DNA of 64,000 bases, taken from JANRIG01 sp033765235. GTDB taxonomy: Bacteria > Bacteroidota > Bacteroidia > Cytophagales > UBA9547. A program made the position numbers and the translations under genes. How positions within the stretch are numbered: the first letter of the stretch is position 1; each line of letters opens with the position of its first letter. Positions 43,955 through 50,831 of the stretch are shown here, in pieces. The notes beneath the pieces were generated by a model that ran no database searches, was not told the DNA's origin, and worked only from the letters and a program-made list of their open reading frames with translations. The stretch is taken from positions 8,314 to 72,313 of the forward strand of contig JANRIG010000017.1 in assembly GCA_033765235.1 (NCBI GenBank), given 5' to 3'.

Positions 43955-45592
43955 CTGAAAGTCAATGTATTAATTTTATTATTTTTGTCTTTTACAAGTT
44001 ATGCACAAAATAAACAGTATTATTTTGTGTATTTCAAAGACAAAAATTGCACCACATATTCTATTGACCGGCCGGAGGTATTTTTAAGCAAAAAATCCAT
44101 AGCTCGCCGCAAAAAACAAAACATACCAGTAAAATCCTATGACTTGCCTGTGTGCAGCAGCTATGTGAATACGCTCACCTTCCACAAAATACAAGTACTA
44201 TATACGAGTCGCTGGCTCAATGGGGCTTATGTGAAAGCCCCGGGAAAATTGCTCGATAGTTTGACAAAAACATTTACTTTTGTTGACAAAGTACAGATGC
44301 TCAGACCTTTTGGAGACACAGTGAATGTAAGCGAAGAAAGCATGCGGCGAAATACACGCAAAGAAAAAGTAAGGATAGAGGAAACTACCTACGGTGGGTC
44401 ATATAACCAGACACACATGATATGTGCCGATGATATGCACAGCCAAGGGTTTCAGGGACATGGCATTACCATAGCTGTGCTCGACGGTGGATATAGCAAA
44501 GCCAATGGGTTAAAGTTTTTTGAAAAATTATTTACAGAAAAAAGAGTACTTGGCACCTATGACTTTGTATCGCGCGATACCAATGTGTATGATGATATAC
44601 AACACGGTACCCAAGTGCTGTCTTGCATGGCAGCATACGCCGAAGGCTCACTGATAGGCACCGCATATAATGCAAACTACTACCTCTTTCGTACAGAGGA
44701 CGATGCCACTGAGTACCCTATAGAAGAGGCAAATTGGCTCATAGCAGCAGAGCGTGCCGACAGCCTGGGCGTAGATGTAATAAACTCATCGCTAGGCTAC
44801 TCTACATTTGATGACAAATCTCTGAGCTACACCATGGCACAAATGAACGGCAAAACTACCATAGCTGCCCGAGCAGCCAACTACTGTGCCCGTGTGGGTA
44901 TGATAGTGGTAAACAGTGCCGGCAATATGGGAGATAAAAACTGGACCATAATACCCACACCTGCAGATGCAGACTCAATACTTGCCGTAGGTGCTGTAGA
45001 TGAATTGGGCAATATTGCCTCTTTCAGTCTGGGTGGTCCTACTGCCGACGGTAGAATAAAACCCGATGTAGTAGCCAAAGGCAAAAGTGCTACTGTTGGT
45101 TTCAGTTCAGGCATAATATCTGTGGGCAACGGTACCTCATTTGCCGCTCCCATACTATGTGGTATGGTGGCATGCCTGTGGCAAGCACTACCCATGCTCA
45201 GCAATATGCAAATCATAGATTTGGTGCGCAGCACCTCTTCACTATCATTGAGCCCTAACAATGATATGGGATATGGCATACCCTGTTTCACAAGGTCATT
45301 TGCCACATGGCTCGGGCAATCACATGTAAATATTACCGAAAAATATATCATTCCAAATCCATTTACAAACGGTCCTATCAGGCTCATACTCACTGAGAAA
45401 GACACTACCAAAAACGTAGATGTAGAAATATATGACTTAGCCTCAAAACTCATCTATAAGCAATTTATACCCAATGCTCTTCATGTAAATGTGCTCAATA
45501 TGAATACTAATATCCTTACCCAAGGGTTGTATTATGTGAAAATTACAGGGGATGATTTTGCCCCGCGTATCATCAAGTTGGTAAAACAATGA
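43955..45592 (+). CDS. Secreted subtilisin-like (S8) protease with type IX secretion C-terminal domain
   Basis: The peptidase has the S8 triad: Asp in AVLDGGY, His in DIQHGTQVLSCMAAY, Ser in GNGTSFAAPILCGM, with the oxyanion Asn in VNSAGNMG. The C-terminal about 80 residues begin with IIPNPFTNGPIRLIL and end GLYYVKITGDD...IIKLVKQ, which matches the type A sorting domain of type IX secretion. The only in-frame codon giving a complete signal peptide (LKVNVLILLFLSFTSYAQ) is CTG at 43955, while the next usual start, TTG at 43985, would leave only SFTSYAQ. So a non-standard CTG start is proposed. The gene lies 14 bp after the peroxiredoxin-like gene. Confidence 0.85.
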   Translation: MKVNVLILLFLSFTSYAQNKQYYFVYFKDKNCTTYSIDRPEVFLSKKSIARRKKQNIPVKSYDLPVCSSYVNTLTFHKIQVLYTSRWLNGAYVKAPGKLLDSLTKTFTFVDKVQMLRPFGDTVNVSEESMRRNTRKEKVRIEETTYGGSYNQTHMICADDMHSQGFQGHGITIAVLDGGYSKANGLKFFEKLFTEKRVLGTYDFVSRDTNVYDDIQHGTQVLSCMAAYAEGSLIGTAYNANYYLFRTEDDATEYPIEEANWLIAAERADSLGVDVINSSLGYSTFDDKSLSYTMAQMNGKTTIAARAANYCARVGMIVVNSAGNMGDKNWTIIPTPADADSILAVGAVDELGNIASFSLGGPTADGRIKPDVVAKGKSATVGFSSGIISVGNGTSFAAPILCGMVACLWQALPMLSNMQIIDLVRSTSSLSLSPNNDMGYGIPCFTRSFATWLGQSHVNITEKYIIPNPFTNGPIRLILTEKDTTKNVDVEIYDLASKLIYKQFIPNALHVNVLNMNTNILTQGLYYVKITGDDFAPRIIKLVKQ

Positions 45593-45623
45593 TTTGAATA
45601 TAATGTCAAAAACCTTATTGAGT

Positions 45624-45680
45624 CTTGATTTTTTTGGTTCGTTTTTGTATCAAGACAAAAATGGACAAAAGAAAAAACAT
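45624..45680. repeat. REP-like imperfect palindrome, copy 2
   Basis: Left arm CTTGATTTTTTTGGTTCGTT; a hinge at about 45645-45655 including ATCAAGAC; right arm CAAAAATGGACAAAAGAAAA. Related to the palindrome at 2087-2136 in the left-arm sequence and overall symmetry. Located between the subtilase stop and hisF. Confidence 0.6.
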
Positions 45681-45741
45681 AATATTGCAAATTGAATTAA
45701 GATATGGATTAACTGAAATAAAAAAAATTTGATCAAATAAT

Positions 45742-46497
45742 TTGCTTACCAAACGTATCATACCATGCCTTGACATCAAAGACGGACGCACCGTGAAAGG
45801 CACCAATTTCATAGACCTCCGCGATGCCGGCGACCCTGTAGAGCTTGCCCAAAAGTATGCGTTACAATGCGCCGATGAACTCGTTTTTTTGGATATTACT
45901 GCCACAGTACAAAATCGAAAGACCCTCAGTCAATTGGTAAGAGATGTAGCCAAAGTCATTAATATTCCGTTCACCGTAGGAGGTGGAATAAGCTCTGTAG
46001 AAGATGTGTATGAACTGTTGCAAAACGGTGCAGACAAGATATCCATCAACTCATATGCCGTGAAAGACCCTGCCCGTGTAGATGTGCTGGCACGTGAGTT
46101 TGGCAGCCAGTGTATAGTAGTAGCCATTGATACTAAGCATATTAACAATGAGCACATGGTGCATGTACAAGGTGGGCGCACTGCCACACCATACCGCACC
46201 TTGGATTGGGCACGTGAGGTGCAAGACAGAGGTGCAGGCGAAATTCTGCTCACCTCCATGGACCATGACGGCGTAAAAAGCGGCTTTGCTTTGGAGCTTA
46301 CAGCCACACTCTCAGCCATATTGCATATACCCATAATAGCTTCAGGTGGTGCAGGCAATATGGAGCATTTTTATGAAGCATTTACCCAAGGCCATGCAGA
46401 TGCTGCACTGGCTGCCAGTGTATTTCACTACCAAGAGATTGATATTATTACGTTGAAAAACTATTTACAATCCAAAAATTTGCCTGTAAGATTGTAG
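45742..46497 (+). CDS. hisF: Imidazole glycerol phosphate synthase cyclase subunit
   Basis: HisF makes imidazole glycerol phosphate and AICAR from PRFAR and ammonia supplied by HisH. The 251-residue TIM barrel shows RIIPCLDIKDGRTVKG with the catalytic Asp, FLDITATVQNRKT, FTVGGGISSVEDV, IVVAIDTKHIN with the second Asp, GEILLTSMDHDGVKSGFALE and PIIASGGAGNMEHFYEAF. The start is a TTG, supported by the family N-terminus (MLTKRIIPCLD) and no earlier codon in frame. No other histidine gene is in this window, so it is an isolated hisF, and its HisH partner must be elsewhere. Confidence 0.95.
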   Translation: MLTKRIIPCLDIKDGRTVKGTNFIDLRDAGDPVELAQKYALQCADELVFLDITATVQNRKTLSQLVRDVAKVINIPFTVGGGISSVEDVYELLQNGADKISINSYAVKDPARVDVLAREFGSQCIVVAIDTKHINNEHMVHVQGGRTATPYRTLDWAREVQDRGAGEILLTSMDHDGVKSGFALELTATLSAILHIPIIASGGAGNMEHFYEAFTQGHADAALAASVFHYQEIDIITLKNYLQSKNLPVRL

Positions 46498-46708
46498 AAT
46501 GAGGTATCTTGATATAGTTTTGAAAGTATATATGTAAAGTCAACAATTTTACATATTTTTATTTATGTGTCATATATTATATAGTTGTAAGTGTAAAGGC
46601 AGATTGTAAAATAATCTACCACAGATATACGTTTTATGTTTACGTGTAAATGTGTTTTATTTGCAATTGTATTTATCTAAGCCCATAGTAAGGTCACATA
46701 GCCATTTC

Positions 46709-47386
46709 ATGAAATATATATTAGCATTCATCATACCCTTGTCTGTATTTTCTCAAAAAAATTCCCTCACTGCACGTCCGCTCAATGCTGTAATAGGGTG
46801 CTATGGCCTTAGTTATGAGAGGCTTATCACAGAGCGAGTATCTGTATTGCTCTATGGCGAATACATATGGGGACCACACCTGGGCGATAAAAATATCAAT
46901 AGCCATCTTGCCAAAACTATGGATGGGTACTCCGGTACTGTGAAATATTCGGGTTGGGGTATGGAAGTAGAAAGCAGGTATTATTTCCGCAAAAAAGAAA
47001 TAGAATTGGTGGAAGATGTGAGCAAAAATTCTGTAATTGGCTGGTATATTGGTGCTTATGTTCCTTACAGAGAGGTCATGCTCAAGTATAGTGTAGTCAC
47101 GGCCGAGCATCTTTATTATGCCACCCAAAAAGATGAAGGCATATTGCACGGTTTGCAACAAATATATGGTGTGGGTGCCACAGGAGGCAAACACTGGGTG
47201 TGGGGCAAGTTTACATTAGAGTTGAATTTAGGCTTCTCTCTAAACAAAGGGGTAGGGTTTTCACGTGAATTGATGTACACAAGACCCGGTATTGAAGAGT
47301 ATTACAGAACTAAAGACATGGGTTTTTTGGGTAACTACACTTTCATTACCCCAAGGGTTGGATTAAATATGGGTATTTCATTTTAG
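46709..47386 (+). CDS. Exported DUF3575-like outer membrane protein
   Basis: The 225 residues begin with a signal peptide (MKYILAFIIPLSVFSQ), which sets the start at ATG 46709 rather than the earlier Met at 46652. The mature chain is a series of amphipathic beta-strands typical of a barrel: RPLNAVIGCYGLSYERLITE, VSVLLYGEYIWG, WGMEVESRYYFRK, YIGAYVPYREVMLKYSV, FTLELNLGFSLNKG and the last strand FITPRVGLNMGISF ending in Phe. DUF3575-type membrane barrel is my best guess. Function unknown. Confidence 0.7.
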   Translation: MKYILAFIIPLSVFSQKNSLTARPLNAVIGCYGLSYERLITERVSVLLYGEYIWGPHLGDKNINSHLAKTMDGYSGTVKYSGWGMEVESRYYFRKKEIELVEDVSKNSVIGWYIGAYVPYREVMLKYSVVTAEHLYYATQKDEGILHGLQQIYGVGATGGKHWVWGKFTLELNLGFSLNKGVGFSRELMYTRPGIEEYYRTKDMGFLGNYTFITPRVGLNMGISF

Positions 47387-47403
47387 AGATGCAGATATAT
47401 TAA

Positions 47404-47553
47404 CCCATTTTATGCATTAGAAACTTAAGTACTTGAATATCAAATATTAAATTCTAATGCATAGCAATAGAAAATGCATGATGTAATAATCTGAAAATTA
47501 AATGATTAGAAGTGTTACATATCAAAAAAGCATACTCTAATGCATAAAATGGG
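47404..47553. mobile_element. MITE-like element, copy 2
   Basis: Perfect 18-bp inverted ends (CCCATTTTATGCATTAGA at 47404-47421 and its complement at 47536-47553). Flanked by ATTA at 47399-47402 plus one A, and ATTA at 47554-47557, consistent with a 4-bp target duplication. A partial extra end (TTCTAATGCATA) lies at about 47452-47463. Internal sequence is not clearly shared with copy 1. Confidence 0.72.
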
Positions 47554-47580
47554 ATTATGCTTTTCTATTTTGCACTCACT

Positions 47581-48924
47581 TCACGTTGCTGATATTAGCG
47601 CATTTAACTTACTTTTTTTGGTATCAAAGTCAAATTTTGCATATATACTGTCAAAATACTGACGGATGTACTCGGTGCCTATATTGCCTATGCTCCCTTC
47701 ATGCGAATGGTGCAGCTTATAATTAGGTTTGAATGTATGATTTTCAATCTCCTCACCTACCTTTTTGTATGCATCTCTAAATGGCATACCTGCCACTACC
47801 AACTCATTCACACGCTCTACGGTGAATAGATAGTCATACTTTTTGTCTTCTATTATATGCTCATTTACAATGACTTGCTCAAGCATAGCGGCGGTAAGTT
47901 GTAGGCAATCTGTAAGGTTGTCAAATGCCGGCAGTGTGTGCTCCTTTAGCAACTGCCAATCGCGGTGATAGCCCGAAGGCATATTTGCAGTAATGGCATT
48001 AATACTCTGAGGCAATGATTTGATTTGGTTAGTTTTAGCACGTATTAGCTCAAACACATCAGGATTTTTTTTGTGTGGCATAATGCTGCTACCCTCCATC
48101 AGATGTGGCGGGAATGATATAAAGTCAAAATTTTGAGATACATACAGCACTACATCTGACGCCAATTTGTTGAGCGTGTAGGCTACAGATGCCATACTGC
48201 TCAATATTACAAAATCTGCTTTGCCTCTGGTCATTTGGGCATATACCACATTGTAATTGAGCCCTGCAAATCCGAGCAAGTCTGTAGTAAGTTGCCTCTG
48301 CAGTGCAAAAGATGAACCGTAGCCTGCCGCCGAACCCAGTGGGTTGCGGTTTACTACTTCATAGGCTGCTTGCAATGTATGCAAGTCATCGGTCAAGGCT
48401 TCGGCATAAGCTCCAAACCACAGTCCAAATGATGAGGGCATAGCTACCTGATAGTGCGTGTATCCGGGCAGCAGCACATTCTTATACTTCTCTGACAGCG
48501 TTTGCAAAAGCTCAAAAAGCACTTTTACATTTACTACTACTTCCTCTATCTTGTCGCGCATATATAGTTTCATGTCTACCAGCACTTGGTCGTTGCGTGA
48601 GCGACCGCTATGTATTTTTTTGCCCACTTCTCCAAGCCTTTGGGTAAGCATAAACTCTATTTGCGAATGTATATCTTCTACCCCTGCATCTATGACAAAC
48701 TGTGCAGAAAGTATCTCATGGTATATTCTTATGAGCTCACTTCGCAGTGCAGCATATTCTTCTAAGGTGAGCAGGCCAATTTTTTGCAACATAGCTATAT
48801 GTGCAAGTGAGCCTAATACATCATAAGGTGCCAGCTTCAAGTCCAGCACACGGTCATTGCCTGTGGTAAATTCTAATATCTTATCATCTACGCTATATCC
48901 TTTTGCCCAAAGTTGCTTTTGCAT
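47581..48924 (-). CDS. argH: Argininosuccinate lyase
   Basis: ArgH splits argininosuccinate into arginine and fumarate. The 447-residue protein shows the family signatures FTTGNDRVLDLKLAPYDVLGSLAH, VEDIHSQIEFML, KKIHSGRSRNDQVLVDM, LPGYTHYQVAMPSSFGLW, NRNPLGSAAGYGSSF and the fumarase/ASL consensus EGSSIMPHKKNPD with catalytic Ser. Length is slightly shorter than common but all domains are complete. No other arginine gene adjoins it. Confidence 0.95.
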   Translation of the reverse strand: MQKQLWAKGYSVDDKILEFTTGNDRVLDLKLAPYDVLGSLAHIAMLQKIGLLTLEEYAALRSELIRIYHEILSAQFVIDAGVEDIHSQIEFMLTQRLGEVGKKIHSGRSRNDQVLVDMKLYMRDKIEEVVVNVKVLFELLQTLSEKYKNVLLPGYTHYQVAMPSSFGLWFGAYAEALTDDLHTLQAAYEVVNRNPLGSAAGYGSSFALQRQLTTDLLGFAGLNYNVVYAQMTRGKADFVILSSMASVAYTLNKLASDVVLYVSQNFDFISFPPHLMEGSSIMPHKKNPDVFELIRAKTNQIKSLPQSINAITANMPSGYHRDWQLLKEHTLPAFDNLTDCLQLTAAMLEQVIVNEHIIEDKKYDYLFTVERVNELVVAGMPFRDAYKKVGEEIENHTFKPNYKLHHSHEGSIGNIGTEYIRQYFDSIYAKFDFDTKKSKLNALISAT

Positions 48925-49090
48925 AGTATCGTACTATTTTTATGCCAAATTATGTGATAAATATTGTCAATAAAAAATATAGCAGCCTATTTTATATTAC
49001 TCCAAAATAGGTTTACACAGCGTATATATGTGAGAGATGGTGTATTTTATAATGTAGCTAATTGTAAAAAAAATACAGTGATATTGGTAG

Positions 49091-49165
49091 TGGGAGCACA
49101 TGGATTCGAACCAAGGACCCTCTGCTTGTAAGGCAGATGCTCTGAACCAGCTGAGCTATGCTCCC
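49091..49165 (-). tRNA. tRNA-Val (anticodon UAC)
   Basis: The 75-nt sequence folds into a standard tRNA: acceptor GGGAGCA/TGCTCCC (7 pairs, plus discriminator A), D-arm with AGCTCAGCTGGTTCAGAGC, anticodon arm TCTGC CTTACAA GCAGA with anticodon TAC, variable loop and T arm with GGTTCGAATCC. No CCA is encoded. The gene lies between argH and nuoI, on the minus strand. Confidence 0.95.
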
Positions 49166-49312
49166 GTTTTGTTTTTTTTGAGGACTGCAAAGGTAGAAAT
49201 ATTTTTTACAATCAAAAAAAATATTCAATCAATAATTTTTTAATGGGAATCAAAAATATTATTATTAAGCAGTATGTATATATTTTTTTAATTTTGTCTT
49301 ATATTCACCCCA

Positions 49313-49945
49313 TTGAAAAAGTATTTTAAAGATATTATTTTTTTGCTGGCCACTCTTGTTAAGGGGTTGAAACTTACATTTTCGCATATATACAAATCAA
49401 GAAATATTTACAAACCTATCAATGTCACCTCACCTGAGTATTTCAGGCAAGGTACAGGTATAGTCACTTTGCAATACCCTTATCAACAAATACCATTGCC
49501 TGACAATGCCAGATATAAACTTCATAATGAGATAGATGACTGCATAGTGTGTGACAAATGCGCCATCATTTGTCCTGTAAACTGCATAGCCATAGAGAGT
49601 ATAAAATCTGTAGAGCCCATAGGCTACACCAGCGATGGCACCGTAAAAAGGCTATATGCATCCAAATTTGACATAGACATGGCCAAATGTTGCTACTGCG
49701 GGCTATGCACCACTGTGTGCCCTACAGAGTGCCTCACCATGACCAAAGAATATGACTTTAGTATGTATGATATTCGTAATATGAACTACCAATTCAGTGA
49801 CCTCACACCCGAACTGGCTGCTGAAAAGCAAAATGAATATGATATGTATGCTGTACAAAAATCTCAACTTTCTACAGAAACACCACCTGCACCTGTACCT
49901 GCAAAACCTGCATTTAAGCCTATATTCAAAAAGCCAAACACATAA
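49313..49945 (+). CDS. nuoI: NADH-quinone oxidoreductase subunit I
   Basis: NuoI is the two-[4Fe-4S] ferredoxin-like subunit in the peripheral arm of respiratory complex I. The two cluster motifs are CIVCDKCAIICPVNC and CCYCGLCTTVCPTEC, with the FRQGTGIVTLQYP region before them. The 210 residues include a non-family C-terminal Pro/Lys tail (PVPAKPAFKPIFKKPNT). Start TTG at 49313 precedes the hydrophobic N-terminal part. nuoJ and nuoK follow at once (2-bp gap), but the other complex I genes are not in this window. Confidence 0.92.
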   Translation: MKKYFKDIIFLLATLVKGLKLTFSHIYKSRNIYKPINVTSPEYFRQGTGIVTLQYPYQQIPLPDNARYKLHNEIDDCIVCDKCAIICPVNCIAIESIKSVEPIGYTSDGTVKRLYASKFDIDMAKCCYCGLCTTVCPTECLTMTKEYDFSMYDIRNMNYQFSDLTPELAAEKQNEYDMYAVQKSQLSTETPPAPVPAKPAFKPIFKKPNT

Positions 49946-49947
49946 TA

Positions 49948-50451
49948 ATGGAATATATCGTTTTCGTCATATTTGCAGCATTAATTATTATTTCATGTGC
50001 AGGACTTGTATTTACACGCAATCTTGTACACGGTGCACTATTTTTTCTTTGTATCATGATTTGCACAGCGGTGATATTTGTATATAACCAAGCCGAGTGG
50101 ACAGCCGCTTCACAACTGGTAGTATATGCCGGAGGTGTAGTGATATTAATTATTTTTGGTGCCATGCTCACTGCCAACTACACACAAATACCCAAGTTAT
50201 CATTTACAAAATCTACTGTGTTTGCCTCTATAGTTTGTGTGGGTGTATTTAGCTTGCTGTTATTCATTTTCAGCAAATTGTCTGCCACCTTATCAGGAAA
50301 TGTAACTCAAATATCACAGGCAGATATCCCCTATATAGGTACCTCGCTCATGACCAGGTATGTATTACCTTTTGAAATATCAGGATTTCTATTACTTATC
50401 TCGCTCATAGGAGCTATGTTTGTACTGTCTAATAACACCCGCCATATATGA
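49948..50451 (+). CDS. nuoJ: NADH-quinone oxidoreductase subunit J
   Basis: Membrane subunit of complex I. The 167-residue chain has about five hydrophobic helices, with the family segments RNLVHGALFFLCIMICTAVIF and LVVYAGGVVILIIFGAML, which contains the conserved Tyr-Ala-Gly-Gly. The ATG is 2 bp after nuoI, and the stop overlaps the nuoK start (ATGA). Length is typical. Confidence 0.92.
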   Translation: MEYIVFVIFAALIIISCAGLVFTRNLVHGALFFLCIMICTAVIFVYNQAEWTAASQLVVYAGGVVILIIFGAMLTANYTQIPKLSFTKSTVFASIVCVGVFSLLLFIFSKLSATLSGNVTQISQADIPYIGTSLMTRYVLPFEISGFLLLISLIGAMFVLSNNTRHI

Positions 50452-50759
50452 TTTCACTTTACAGTTATCTCTTCATATCAGCCATATTATTCAGCACTGG
50501 TATGTTTTTGGTTTTGGTCAAAAAAAATTTTATATTCATGCTCATAGGTGTGGAGCTCATGTTCAACGCTGCCAATATCAATTTTGTAGCATTTGGCTAC
50601 AGGCATGGGCATTTAGACGGTAGCATATATGTTTTATTCATCATATTAACAGCAGCCTGCGAAACGGCTGTAGGACTTGCTATTATCTTGAATTTGTACA
50701 AATATTTCAAATCTATAGACCCTTCAGATGTGCATGAACTCAAAAATTATGAAAGTTAA
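50448..50759 (+). CDS. nuoK: NADH-quinone oxidoreductase subunit K
   Basis: The small membrane subunit of complex I. The 103-residue chain shows three hydrophobic helices with the family landmarks NFIFMLIGVELMFNAANINFVAF (conserved Glu in the second helix) and IYVLFIILTAACETAVGLAIILNLY (Glu in the third helix, used in proton translocation). It overlaps nuoJ by 4 bp. The gene after it is an unrelated exported glycosidase-like gene, not nuoL. Confidence 0.93.
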   Translation: MISLYSYLFISAILFSTGMFLVLVKKNFIFMLIGVELMFNAANINFVAFGYRHGHLDGSIYVLFIILTAACETAVGLAIILNLYKYFKSIDPSDVHELKNYES

Positions 50760-50831
50760 TATAACCTTAATGTTAATTTTTTAGTATTAATAATGAAAAT
50801 GTTATATATTTTCGCCCAAATAAATAATTGT

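Noticed and set aside
45593..45741. Complete histidine operon around hisF
   Set aside because: The flanking genes are a subtilase and a barrel protein. No other his genes were found in the window.
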